Part shown: in pieces, positions 15,272 to 22,518 of the stretch | Layout of the letters: each line of letters begins with the position of its first letter | Position numbering within the stretch: position 1 is the stretch's first letter | DNA from: an uncultured Eubacteriales bacterium | GTDB taxonomy: Bacteria > Bacillota > Clostridia > UBA1381 | Length of the DNA: 23,861 nt | Assembly (NCBI GenBank): GCA_900556575.1 | Contig: USPO01000006.1 | Coordinates: 1-23,861, forward strand | Reading direction: 5' to 3' | The notes under the pieces: generated by a model | Database searches by the model: none | Told to the model about the DNA's origin: nothing | Seen by the model: only the letters and a program-made list of their open reading frames with translations | Program-made: the position numbers and the translations under genes

Positions 15272-15286
15272 TTCATATGTTATTAT
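15258..15286 (+). promoter_or_regulatory. Promoter of the lysR-type gene
   Basis: TTGACA (15258-15263), 17 bases, TATTAT (15281-15286). The two divergent -35 boxes are two bases apart, so one bound LysR protein could control both directions. Confidence 0.72.
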
Positions 15287-15355
15287 ATTATACATAAAAA
15301 GAAATTAATAGCATCTTGATACAATGGTTAAAACGACAGAGAAAGGATTATAACT

Positions 15356-16219
15356 ATGACATTAAGACATTTGGAGATATTTAGAACCGTATGTGCGGAA
15401 AAAAGTATTACTAAGGCTGCGGAAAAGCTGAACATGACGCAGCCGGCAGTCAGCATTGCCATAAAGGAAATGGAAGTGTTTTATGACACCAAGCTTTTTG
15501 ACAGAGTAAACAGACGTATCTATCTTACAGAGGCAGGTGGAAAGCTGCTCGAATACGCTGATACTATTTCCGGACAGTTTAAGGAATCTGTAAAGGTACT
15601 GAGGGATAAGAGCAATTTTAAGCATTGCACAATTGGTGTTAATGTATCTATTGCTGAAACGATTTTGCCTGATATAGTTAAAAAGGTAAATGATAAGCTG
15701 TCTGATATTCATATGAATATTGTAATAGGAAACAGCCATGAAATAGCTGAAAAACTTTCAGATAATAAGATTGATTTTGCATTGATGGATATAAATGATA
15801 GCAGACATACATATAAATCCGAGCTTCTTTTTGAGGATAAAATGCTTGCCTTTTGTCTGAAAAGCGTATGTAGCAAAGGAAAGATAACACTTCGTGAACT
15901 TGCAGAATACAATTTACTGCTTAGAGAGGAAGGAAGCGGAAGCAGAGAATGTGTTAAGGAGGCATTTGCTGCAAAAAAAATACGTGAAAAGCCGTTTGTT
16001 GAAAGTACAAGTACAATGAGTCTTATAGAGCTTATGAAATGTGGGCTTGGAATAGCAATGCTCCCTAAATATATGACAAATTTGGTTAAAAATGATGATA
16101 TAAATGTCATGGAAATATCAGATGCAAATTTGAAAAGGTGCTATTATATGCACTACAATGAAAGGAAAAACATGACAATGGCGGCGATGAGCGTAATGGA
16201 AATAATACGCAAGTTATAA
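15356..16219 (+). CDS. LysR-family transcriptional regulator
   Basis: A 287-residue LysR-type regulator with the N-terminal winged helix (about 1-60: LRHLEIFRTVCAEKSITKAA and NMTQPAVSIAIKEME). It has a C-terminal effector-binding domain of the periplasmic-binding fold, where LREEGSGSRE is a typical ligand-contact stretch. The ATG follows GAAAGG. It lies divergent to the CHR pair with overlapping promoters, the usual arrangement for a LysR protein and its target. The N-terminal domain resembles CysB/CysL-like members, but the ligand cannot be read from the sequence. Regulation of the transporter genes is inferred from position. Confidence 0.9.
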   Translation: MTLRHLEIFRTVCAEKSITKAAEKLNMTQPAVSIAIKEMEVFYDTKLFDRVNRRIYLTEAGGKLLEYADTISGQFKESVKVLRDKSNFKHCTIGVNVSIAETILPDIVKKVNDKLSDIHMNIVIGNSHEIAEKLSDNKIDFALMDINDSRHTYKSELLFEDKMLAFCLKSVCSKGKITLRELAEYNLLLREEGSGSRECVKEAFAAKKIREKPFVESTSTMSLIELMKCGLGIAMLPKYMTNLVKNDDINVMEISDANLKRCYYMHYNERKNMTMAAMSVMEIIRKL

Positions 16220-16246
16220 CGGTTGTTTTTATGGTTATTTAGATAC

Positions 16247-16275
16247 TTGACATACAGATAAAAAAGTGATATACT
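16247..16275 (+). promoter_or_regulatory. Promoter of the sigH-like gene
   Basis: TTGACA (16247-16252), 17 bases, TATACT (16270-16275). Confidence 0.78.
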
Positions 16276-16309
16276 GAAATAGTGTTTTTCGGTTAATGAG
16301 GTCCGGTAA

Positions 16310-16957
16310 ATGTATAAATTCAGCAGAACGGAGAGTGATTTTTTGATGCATCCTACAGAGGATATTGATACAAAAACAGATGAATACCTTATTGGCGATG
16401 TACGAAGTGAATCACCGGAATCGGAAAAAGCCGCTGCAGAGCTTTTCGGCAGATATGAGCCGATGGTCAAGGCTATTGCATCAAATTATTTTGTTCCGGG
16501 AGGAGATGCCGATGATGTTGAACAGGAGGGCAGACTCGGACTTTTTAAGGCTTTGTTGAATTATGATATGTCGCGAAGTGATAAATTTCGTCCGTTTGCA
16601 ATAATGTGCATCAAGCAGCAGATATTGACTGCAATGAGAGCAGCCTCACGCCAAAAAAATATACCGCTCAATTCATATATTTCACTTGATAAACCGGGTG
16701 ATGACAGGGAAGAAGAAAATCGTCTGCCCGTGTCGGATGATAATAATCCGGAGGCTATTTTTATAGATCGTGAAAAACGTGAAACAATGGATTATATAAT
16801 AAATTCGTCTCTCGCAGGGGCGGAACGTGATGTTTTGGATTTGTATATTAAGGGAATGACATACAAGGAAATAGCTGCGGAACTCGGAAAAACGACAAAG
16901 TTTGTGGATAACACAATACAGAGCATAAAGCGAAAGCTAAAGGGTACTTTAAAATAA
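16310..16957 (+). CDS. sigH: RNA polymerase sigma factor, SigH/Spo0H type
   Basis: A 215-residue sigma-70-family factor. Region 2 is seen in NYFVPGGDADDVEQEGRLGL and IKQQILTAMRAASRQ, and region 4 in MTYKEIAAELGKTTKFVDN with a basic tail. The stretch SRQKNIPLNSYISLDKP closely follows B. subtilis SigH (TRQKHIPLNSYASLDKP), which directs transition-state and early sporulation genes. The start is uncertain. ATG 16310 has an AGGT-type site, and ATG 16346 (MHPTED) follows GGAGAG at 12 bases; I keep the longer form. The usual sigH neighbours (rlmB, secE, nusG) are absent, so a specialised paralogue cannot be excluded. A zinc-ribbon gene follows after 43 bases and is probably co-transcribed. Confidence 0.82.
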   Translation: MYKFSRTESDFLMHPTEDIDTKTDEYLIGDVRSESPESEKAAAELFGRYEPMVKAIASNYFVPGGDADDVEQEGRLGLFKALLNYDMSRSDKFRPFAIMCIKQQILTAMRAASRQKNIPLNSYISLDKPGDDREEENRLPVSDDNNPEAIFIDREKRETMDYIINSSLAGAERDVLDLYIKGMTYKEIAAELGKTTKFVDNTIQSIKRKLKGTLK

Positions 16958-17000
16958 AAAAGAACAGAAAGGATTTAAGAAAAATTTCTTGGAGGAAAAT

Positions 17001-17273
17001 ATGTATCAGGATAAGTATTTAATTTGCAGAGACTGCGGAAGAGAATTCGTTTTTCTTGCAGGAGAGCAGGAATTTTATGAAACACATGGCTTTGGAACGG
17101 AACCGACACGCTGTCTGGAGTGCAGACGAATTAAGAAACAGAATATGCGCAGAAGAGAAATATTTGAAGTAGTATGCTCCCGCTGCGGTGAGGTTGATAC
17201 GATTCCTTTTGAACCAAGACATGACATTCCTGTTTATTGCAGAAAATGTCATAAAAAAATGCAGGAATTATAA
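17001..17273 (+). CDS. Small zinc-ribbon protein with four CxxC knuckles
   Basis: A 90-residue soluble protein with two likely zinc ribbons. The first is CRDCGREFVFLAGEQEFYE followed by RCLECRRIKK. The second is VCSRCGEVDTIPFEP followed by VYCRKCHKK. The two halves match the zinc-ribbon and CxxC-with-PFxP types often found together in small clostridial proteins of unknown function. The basic segment between them (KKQNMRRRE) suggests RNA, DNA or protein binding. The frame is open to a TTG 12 bases earlier, but GGAGG lies five bases before the ATG at 17001. It sits between sigH and a terminator, probably as the second gene of the sigH unit. The function is not known. Confidence 0.82.
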   Translation: MYQDKYLICRDCGREFVFLAGEQEFYETHGFGTEPTRCLECRRIKKQNMRRREIFEVVCSRCGEVDTIPFEPRHDIPVYCRKCHKKMQEL

Positions 17274-17281
17274 AAATAAAT

Positions 17282-17313
17282 GAAAAAAACGGCTGATTAA
17301 GCCGTTTTTTTAC
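17282..17313. terminator. Bidirectional terminator after the zinc-ribbon gene
   Basis: AAAAAACGGCT (17284-17294) and AGCCGTTTTTT (17300-17310) pair perfectly around GATTA, with A- and T-runs at the ends. It overlaps the stop codon of the convergent dtxR-like gene. Confidence 0.88.
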
Positions 17314-17708
17314 TCCTGGTTTTCTCGCTGTGCTGCTTCAGCTTCCTTTTCGTGCATAAGCTTTTTTATTGCAGCTAATGTTTCATCACTTATAACATGC
17401 TCAATTCGGCAGGCATCTTCTTGTGCTGTTTTTGAATCAACACCGATATCCTCAAGAAATCTTGAAAGGTTTGTGTGGCGGTCATAAATTCTTTCCGCAA
17501 CCTCACGTCCTTTATCTGTAAGCAATATCATTCCGTTAGGATCAAGGCAGATGTAGTCATTTTCACGAAGAAGTGCAACAGCTCTTGAAACACTCGGCTT
17601 TGAATAGCCTAATTCTCTTGAAATATCAATAGAACGCACATATCCGAAGCGTTTTTTCAATACAAGTATGGTTTCCAGGTACATTTCGCCCGATTCATGA
17701 AGTTCCAT
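17310..17708 (-). CDS. DtxR-family metal-dependent transcriptional repressor
   Basis: A 132-residue repressor with the DtxR/MntR two-domain plan. The winged helix covers about 1-65 (SIDISRELGYSKPSVSRAVALL) and the dimerisation and metal domain follows. No C-terminal SH3 domain is present, as in MntR. The metal ligands look like those of iron-sensing DtxR: Met9 in GEMYLETI (DtxR Met10), His78 in YDRHTN, and Cys100, Glu103 and His104 in DACRIEHVISDE (DtxR Cys102, Glu105, His106). B. subtilis MntR has Asp8 at the Met position. The sequence thus hints at Fe(II) more than Mn(II). It has its own TTGCAA-17-TATAAT promoter. No metal transporter is adjacent, so the targets lie elsewhere. Confidence 0.88.
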   Translation of the reverse strand: MELHESGEMYLETILVLKKRFGYVRSIDISRELGYSKPSVSRAVALLRENDYICLDPNGMILLTDKGREVAERIYDRHTNLSRFLEDIGVDSKTAQEDACRIEHVISDETLAAIKKLMHEKEAEAAQRENQE

Positions 17709-17912
17709 AATTTTATTCTCCTAATTCTTTATTTTATAGATAAAAACTTATTATATAAATTATAGCATATAATAAAATTATTTGCAAGTACATTTGATGA
17801 TTTTTTTAATATTTTTGTAAAAAAATTTAACCAAAGTTAGCTTTGGAAACGTAAGTTGCATTTTGCTACTGTATTAATTGTTACAAAAGTAAATATTTTA
17901 AAGTGTTAGAAT

Positions 17913-17941
17913 GGTGCAAAATGCAAATGGATTGTATGCGG
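17913..17941. repeat. 29-bp direct repeat, left copy
   Basis: Begins GGTGCAAAATGC and ends TTGTATGCGG. It is identical over all 29 bases to 20359-20387 in the same orientation. Two bases later ATGCACTGTTC (17943-17953) also recurs near the right copy, but there it lies 41 bases beyond the repeat. Confidence 0.97.
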
Positions 17942-17969
17942 TATGCACTGTTCTTCTACTACACCACGA

Positions 17970-18004
17970 GGCTGTCACAAAACTTTTTGAGTTTTGCAAC
18001 AGCC
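17970..18004. other. Long imperfect hairpin near the left repeat
   Basis: GGCTGT pairs with ACAGCC and, after a two-base internal loop, CAAAACT pairs with AGTTTTG around TTTTG. No clear U-run follows on either strand. It may be a worn terminator or a mobile-element relic. Confidence 0.55.
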
Positions 18005-18254
18005 GCTTAGTTCTGATGTTCGATTATTAATAGTTACAATATATATTTTTGATGTCAGATTTTAAAGGTTCAAGAATATATTTTTTTAGAAAAACAAGTC
18101 TCATTTGGAATTCGCAGTATTATGCAGCTTGCTAATATTTTTATCCGTTTTCATAACTTTGAAATATGTATCCGGATATTCAATCTTCGTTAAACTTATA
18201 TAATGACTTAACTAATAATTTTGTTTTTTTCTCTAACTGCAAGTAATGCATATT

Positions 18255-19607
18255 TTATCTTTGACCATTTGTATACAGCATTCGATTATGTTCTTTTAAC
18301 ACAAGATATACTGACAATATGGTTGCAAACATATCACTGATAGGCTGTGCAAAAAAAATCCCGTTTATATCCAAGAATATAGGTAAAATATAAATAAACG
18401 GTACTAAGAAAATTACCTGTCTTAAAACTGTAATTATAATAGATGGTGCAGGACGGTTAATAGATTGGAAGAAAGTTGTTGCCAACATTACAAAACCTAA
18501 AACAGGAGTAATGCAGAAGTTTATTCTTAAACCTTTAATTCCAATATTAAACATTTCTTCTGTTCCGCCAAATGCTGCAAGAATTTGACGTGGAAAAAAT
18601 AATACAATAAACCAAATGAAACAAGTAACGGCAACAGAAAGCAAGGTTGCATTATAAAGCGTTGACATAACTCTTTTATAATTGCCGGCACCATAATTGT
18701 TTCCAATAATCGGTTGGATACCTTGGCTTATACCACTTGCTGGCATAATAACAAATGTCATTATGCTTGATACAACAGCATATACACTAATTGCAATATC
18801 CCCACCGTATTTTCCTAATTGGCTGTTATATACCAGGCTTATAAATCCCATAGCCATTTGTGCTACCCAAAAAGAAAATCCGCAGGACATAATTTGTATA
18901 CAAAGTCGTCTTTCTAAGTGAAAAATGCTCTTTGATACTTTTACTAGGGTATGATTACCAAATACCAAATAAGCTCCGAAAATTGAGGAAAAGATTTGTC
19001 CTATTACCGTAGCTGCAGCAGCTCCTATAACACCCCAATCAAATATTATAATGAATATCGCATCCAAAATAATATTAGTAACAGCACCTATACCTGTTAC
19101 GCACATTCCCAAAATCGGTTTGCCGGATACGCGGACAAAATCACAAAATAATTGTGATAGACCCTGAAACAAACATCCTAAGGCTACAATACGATAGTAC
19201 AAAATTGCATATGGGTACGACGTTTCCGTTACTCCAAAAATTCTTAATATATGATTTGGAAATAAAAGTAATAATATGCTTAATAAAATTTCAAATAAAC
19301 AAACAAGTATAAGCGCATTTCCGAAAGATTTATTCATTTTAGCATATTCCTTTCGTCCCGAAAATAAACTAAAAAATGTAGAGCCGCCTGCACTGCACAT
19401 CAATGCAAATGCCATCATCATATATGACAATGGAAAACAAACAGACAATCCTGCCAATGCAGATGTTCCATTAAAATTTCCTACAAACATTCTGTCAACA
19501 ATGTTGTAGATGGCTGTTATCAATAATGAAACAGCAGCTGGTATGGAAAATTTGAGTATAATAGGAAACAATTTTCCATTAAGATAATCAACATTTTTTT
19601 TATTCAT
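18255..19607 (-). CDS. MATE-family multidrug efflux transporter
   Basis: A 450-residue, twelve-helix membrane antiporter of the MATE family, likely exporting cationic drugs or dyes in exchange for Na+ or H+. The two related six-helix halves are visible. The family opening is seen in FSIPAAVSLLITAIYNIVDRMFVG and CFPLSYMMMAFALMCSAGG, and the second half in FVIMPASGISQGIQPIIGNNYGAG. The layout resembles MepA of S. aureus. The ATG follows GGAGG. It lies after a MarR gene on the same strand, as in mepRA, and a half-palindromic site like the marR operator precedes it. Proline codons are mainly CCT and CCA (about 3 of 15 are CCG), while ilvB uses CCG for most. This suggests transfer from another genome. 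Substrates are unknown. Confidence 0.93.
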   Translation of the reverse strand: MNKKNVDYLNGKLFPIILKFSIPAAVSLLITAIYNIVDRMFVGNFNGTSALAGLSVCFPLSYMMMAFALMCSAGGSTFFSLFSGRKEYAKMNKSFGNALILVCLFEILLSILLLLFPNHILRIFGVTETSYPYAILYYRIVALGCLFQGLSQLFCDFVRVSGKPILGMCVTGIGAVTNIILDAIFIIIFDWGVIGAAAATVIGQIFSSIFGAYLVFGNHTLVKVSKSIFHLERRLCIQIMSCGFSFWVAQMAMGFISLVYNSQLGKYGGDIAISVYAVVSSIMTFVIMPASGISQGIQPIIGNNYGAGNYKRVMSTLYNATLLSVAVTCFIWFIVLFFPRQILAAFGGTEEMFNIGIKGLRINFCITPVLGFVMLATTFFQSINRPAPSIIITVLRQVIFLVPFIYILPIFLDINGIFFAQPISDMFATILSVYLVLKEHNRMLYTNGQR

Positions 19608-19627
19608 TTTTTAATCCTCCAATATTA

Positions 19628-19644
19628 TTAGTTTCCTAAGTATA
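19628..19644 (-). promoter_or_regulatory. Putative MarR operator and -10 box before the MATE gene
   Basis: On the - strand TATACTTAGGAAACTAA repeats the TATACTTAG...ACTAA arrangement seen at the marR promoter. The -10-like TATACT overlaps the left half. No good -35 box is 17 bases upstream, since a palindrome occupies that region. Confidence 0.5.
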
Positions 19645-19657
19645 GGCTTTAAATTTT

Positions 19658-19679
19658 AGCTGTCGTTATAACGACAGCT
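19658..19679. other. 22-bp perfect palindrome between marR and MATE genes
   Basis: AGCTGTCG, TTATAA, CGACAGCT: fully self-complementary, starting ten bases after the marR stop. The following UAAAAUUU is a poor terminator tail, so it may be a partial terminator or another operator. Confidence 0.55.
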
Positions 19680-19688
19680 TTAGCACTT

Positions 19689-20111
19689 TTAAGAAATATT
19701 TTTTAGCATTTTCTCAATCACATCGAAAAATATATCAAGGTCTTTTTTTGATATATTTTTTGTTAGGTCATCTTCCAATTTTGTAATATCAGCGATAACA
19801 ATCTCTTTATATCGTAGCGCTTTTTCACTTACAATAATTTTTTTCATTCTTGCGTCAGTTGCTATTGGTTCTCGATAAATTAATCCGTTTTTCTCCATTT
19901 TTTTTAAAAGTTCGGTAGCAGTCGGAGGACGCAAGCAATATTCCTCTTCAATGTCCTTTTGGAAAACATCGTTCGTCTGTGCTAATAGGAAATGTAATAC
20001 TTTTCCTTCGGAACCGCTAAGATTTTTTCGGCTCGAAAAATTATCAATTCTCCTGCGTAGCTTGTTTGATAATTTACTGATATAGCGTGCTGCATATTTT
20101 TCATATTTCAT
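19689..20111 (-). CDS. MarR-family transcriptional regulator
   Basis: A 140-residue winged-helix dimer of the MarR family, probably the repressor of itself and the MATE gene. The DNA-binding core runs about 35-100: LSGSEGKVLHFLLAQ, FQKDIEEEYCLRPPTATELLKKMEKNG, then the wing IYREPIATDARMKKI with the conserved Asp-Ala-Arg. Basic N-terminal and long C-terminal helices would form the dimer. It is encoded ahead of a MATE pump in the same direction, the mepR-mepA order. A perfect palindrome overlaps its -10 box. The ATG has only a weak GAGGAA ribosome site. Ligands are unknown, and drug sensing is inferred from the neighbour. Confidence 0.91.
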   Translation of the reverse strand: MKYEKYAARYISKLSNKLRRRIDNFSSRKNLSGSEGKVLHFLLAQTNDVFQKDIEEEYCLRPPTATELLKKMEKNGLIYREPIATDARMKKIIVSEKALRYKEIVIADITKLEDDLTKNISKKDLDIFFDVIEKMLKNIS

Positions 20112-20131
20112 AAGTGTTCCTCGCTTTTACT

Positions 20132-20173
20132 ACTTAGTAAACTAAGTATATCACATTTAGCTTTGATTGTCAA
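20132..20173 (-). promoter_or_regulatory. marR promoter with overlapping palindromic operator
   Basis: On the - strand TTGACA (20168-20173), 17 bases, TATACT (20145-20150). The 16-base palindrome ACTTAGT-TT-ACTAAGT (20132-20147) overlaps the -10 and the start point, as expected for autorepression. Confidence 0.75.
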
Positions 20174-20358
20174 GAGTATTTGAAATATATAAAATTTTTT
20201 TTTTTTTTTTGAGGGATGAGGTGTAACAAAATGTAATCCTTTATTTAAGCCAAAATATAATAAAGAGTTGTGACAAAAGAATTGCAAAGTATATTTTAGA
20301 TACTCATTGCAACAGAAATAGGAAGTTTGAGGTCAACAATTTGCTTGCAAATTGCAAC
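20174..20358. other. Gene-free stretch upstream of the marR promoter
   Basis: It contains a run of 16 T residues (20195-20210), a TTGCAA-rich segment and the inverted repeat CAATTTGC-TT-GCAAATTG (20337-20354), ending at the right 29-bp repeat. No gene is seen. Confidence 0.6.
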
Positions 20359-20387
20359 GGTGCAAAATGCAAATGGATTGTATGCGG
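20359..20387. repeat. 29-bp direct repeat, right copy
   Basis: Identical to 17913-17941. It lies just upstream of the ABC-F promoter, so the MATE-marR pair is bracketed by the two copies. Confidence 0.97.
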
Positions 20388-20419
20388 AAAATACTATAAC
20401 AGGTTAAATTGCTGCCCTC

Positions 20420-20449
20420 TTGACATAAATGCACTGTTCGTGATATAAT
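20420..20449 (+). promoter_or_regulatory. Promoter of the ABC-F gene
   Basis: TTGACA (20420-20425), 18 bases, TATAAT (20444-20449). Part of the spacer (ATGCACTGTTC) is repeated beside the left 29-bp repeat. Confidence 0.8.
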
Positions 20450-20480
20450 TTTATAAAATAAATAACGGGAGTGCATAATA

Positions 20481-22262
20481 ATGGTATTACTTTCAGCAGA
20501 AAATATAAGAAAAGCATATGGTGAGCGTATTATATTGAATGATGTTTCTCTTCATATAAACAGTGATGATAAAATTGGTATAGTAGGAGTAAACGGAGAA
20601 GGGAAATCGACATTTCTTAAAATAATTGCCGGTGATTTGGACTATGACAGCGGAGAAATCACACCGTCACGAAGTCTTAAAATTTCATATCTGCCGCAGA
20701 CTCCGGTCTTTGATGATGATGCAGATGTTATTTCAGCAATGGAATGTGATAAGCTTAGTGCGGATGAATTTGAAGTAAAAAGAATATTAACCAAGCTGGG
20801 TATAACAGATTTTGAAAAGAAAATATCTCTGCTTTCCGGAGGTCAAAAGAAAAGAGCGGCTATTGCAAAGGCACTGGCAACAGAATCAAACCTGCTCATT
20901 TTGGATGAACCTACAAATCATCTTGACAGCGAGATGATAACGTGGCTTGAAGATTATTTGAGGGCATACAAGGGTGCTGTTGTTATGATTACACACGATA
21001 GATATTTCCTTGATAGAATAACAAATAAAATAGTTGAAGTAGACAGAGGAAAGCTGTATAAATATGAAACAAATTATTCCGGTTATGTGGAAGAAAAGAA
21101 TAACAGAATGCAGGTGGCAGCTGCGGCGGAACGCAAGAGACAGTCATTTTTAAGACGGGAAATTGAATGGGTCAGAAGAGGAGTTCAAGCGCGGGGAACA
21201 AAGAGCAAGAGTCGTCTTGACCATTATGAAGAAGTGAAAAATCAGGAGGGACTTCATACAAGGCAGACTCTTGAAATTTCATCAATAAACTCACGATTGG
21301 GAAAAAAGATAATAGAAATTTATGATGTTTCAAAAAGCTACGGAGCTCAGACACTTGTTAAAGGTTTTTCATATAATCTTTTAAGAAATGACCGTATAGG
21401 AGTAGTAGGAAGAAACGGAAGCGGAAAATCAACGCTTTTGAAAATGATATGCGGATTGATTGAGCCGGACAGCGGAAGAATAGAAATCGGCGAAACAGTG
21501 AAGATAGGATATTTTTCACAGGAGAGTGAAGCAATGGACTTATCTATGCGTGTAATTGACTATGTAAAGGAAATAGGTGAATTTATAGAAACTCCTGAGG
21601 GAACTGTTTCAGCTGCAAAGCTGCTTGAAAGATTTCTGTTTGACGGAGAAGCACAATGGTCAAGGATAGAAAAGCTTTCGGGCGGAGAAAGGCGGCGTTT
21701 GGAACTTATGCGTGTGCTGATGGCGGCGCCGAACGTTTTATTGCTGGATGAACCTACAAATGACCTTGATATAGAAACACTGTGTATTTTGGAAGATTAT
21801 ATCGCAGATTTTGGTGGTGCGGTTATAGCAGTATCACATGACAGATATTTTCTTGATAAAATTTCAAATCAGATATTTGAATTGACAGATTACGGAGAAA
21901 TAAAGCGATATAACGGGGGATATACCGATTACGAAGAAAAACGTGTAGAAATAAAGAAAGAGGCAGCAAAAGAGGCACGTCAAAAGACACAGAGAACAGC
22001 GAGGGCGGACAGACCGAAGTTTACCTTTAACGAGCAAAGAGAGTATGACATGATAGATGATGAAATTGCAAAGCTTGAGGAACAGATTTCGGAAACAGAG
22101 ACGGAAATGGAAAAGTGTATAACGGACTTCACAAAGCTTACGGAACTTACGGAAAAGAAAAACGAGCTAGAATCAAAACTTGAGGAGAAAACCGAAAGAT
22201 GGATTTATTTAAATGACAAGGCGGAGCAAATAGAGGAGTATAAAAACAGTCTTAAAAATTGA
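20481..22262 (+). CDS. uup: ABC-F family ATPase, Uup type
   Basis: A 593-residue soluble protein with two ABC ATPase cassettes and no membrane helices. ABC-F proteins act on ribosomes, and Uup has also been linked to DNA branch intermediates. Cassette 1: Walker A GVNGEGKST (36-44), signature LSGGQKKR (118-125), Walker B LLILDEPTNHLD. Cassette 2: Walker A GRNGSGKST (310-318), LSGGERRR, LLLDEPTNDLD. The linker (about 195-270) holds EIEWVRRGVQARGTKSKSR, and the C-terminus (about 500-593) is a charged coiled coil after FTFNEQREYD. Both are features of the Uup subgroup rather than EttA or antibiotic-resistance ABC-F proteins. Both catalytic glutamates are present. It has its own promoter. The nearby efflux cassette does not by itself imply a resistance role. 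Confidence 0.88.
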   Translation: MVLLSAENIRKAYGERIILNDVSLHINSDDKIGIVGVNGEGKSTFLKIIAGDLDYDSGEITPSRSLKISYLPQTPVFDDDADVISAMECDKLSADEFEVKRILTKLGITDFEKKISLLSGGQKKRAAIAKALATESNLLILDEPTNHLDSEMITWLEDYLRAYKGAVVMITHDRYFLDRITNKIVEVDRGKLYKYETNYSGYVEEKNNRMQVAAAAERKRQSFLRREIEWVRRGVQARGTKSKSRLDHYEEVKNQEGLHTRQTLEISSINSRLGKKIIEIYDVSKSYGAQTLVKGFSYNLLRNDRIGVVGRNGSGKSTLLKMICGLIEPDSGRIEIGETVKIGYFSQESEAMDLSMRVIDYVKEIGEFIETPEGTVSAAKLLERFLFDGEAQWSRIEKLSGGERRRLELMRVLMAAPNVLLLDEPTNDLDIETLCILEDYIADFGGAVIAVSHDRYFLDKISNQIFELTDYGEIKRYNGGYTDYEEKRVEIKKEAAKEARQKTQRTARADRPKFTFNEQREYDMIDDEIAKLEEQISETETEMEKCITDFTKLTELTEKKNELESKLEEKTERWIYLNDKAEQIEEYKNSLKN

Positions 22263-22311
22263 TATTAAAACAAATGCTTAAAAGGCATTACATGAAATAC
22301 AATATAAGTAT

Positions 22312-22340
22312 TAGACATTCGTTTATAATTGTGGTAGAAT
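22312..22340 (+). promoter_or_regulatory. Promoter upstream of the aldo/keto reductase gene
   Basis: TAGACA (22312-22317), 17 bases, TAGAAT (22335-22340). The resulting leader is about 170 bases and AT-rich. I see no known riboswitch in it and no clear terminator after the ABC-F gene. Confidence 0.55.
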
Positions 22341-22518
22341 ATAAATGTAAAGAAAGAATTTTATATTTTGAGAGATATGTTGTTAACAAAAAGAGTTAAA
22401 TAAACTGGTTTATATAACAAGTGAATATCTCGTTTAGCATAAGCAAATAAAAAATCGGATGATTAATATTTAATTTTCTGAGATATAGGGCTGTTGTGGC
22501 TGCGAAAGGAGAAAAGCA

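Larger units (their letters stand above)
17709..18254. other. 546-base gene-free stretch between dtxR-like and MATE genes
   Basis: It holds the dtxR-like promoter on the - strand (TTGCAA 17782-17787, 17 bases, TATAAT complement 17759-17764), the left 29-bp repeat and a long hairpin. From about 18211 to 18101 the - strand is open for some 34 codons (including KIEYPDTYFKVMKTD) without a convincing start or ribosome site. This could be the tail of a decayed gene. I recognise no intact gene. Confidence 0.6.

Noticed and set aside
20195..20210. Run of 16 T as a phase-variable promoter element
   Set aside because: It lies upstream of the marR -35 box outside any spacer and no frame crosses it, so slippage would have no obvious effect. 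Homopolymer length is also error-prone in assemblies.
17913..20387. The two 29-bp repeats as a CRISPR array
   Set aside because: There are only two copies, 2.4 kb apart with genes between, and no cas genes.
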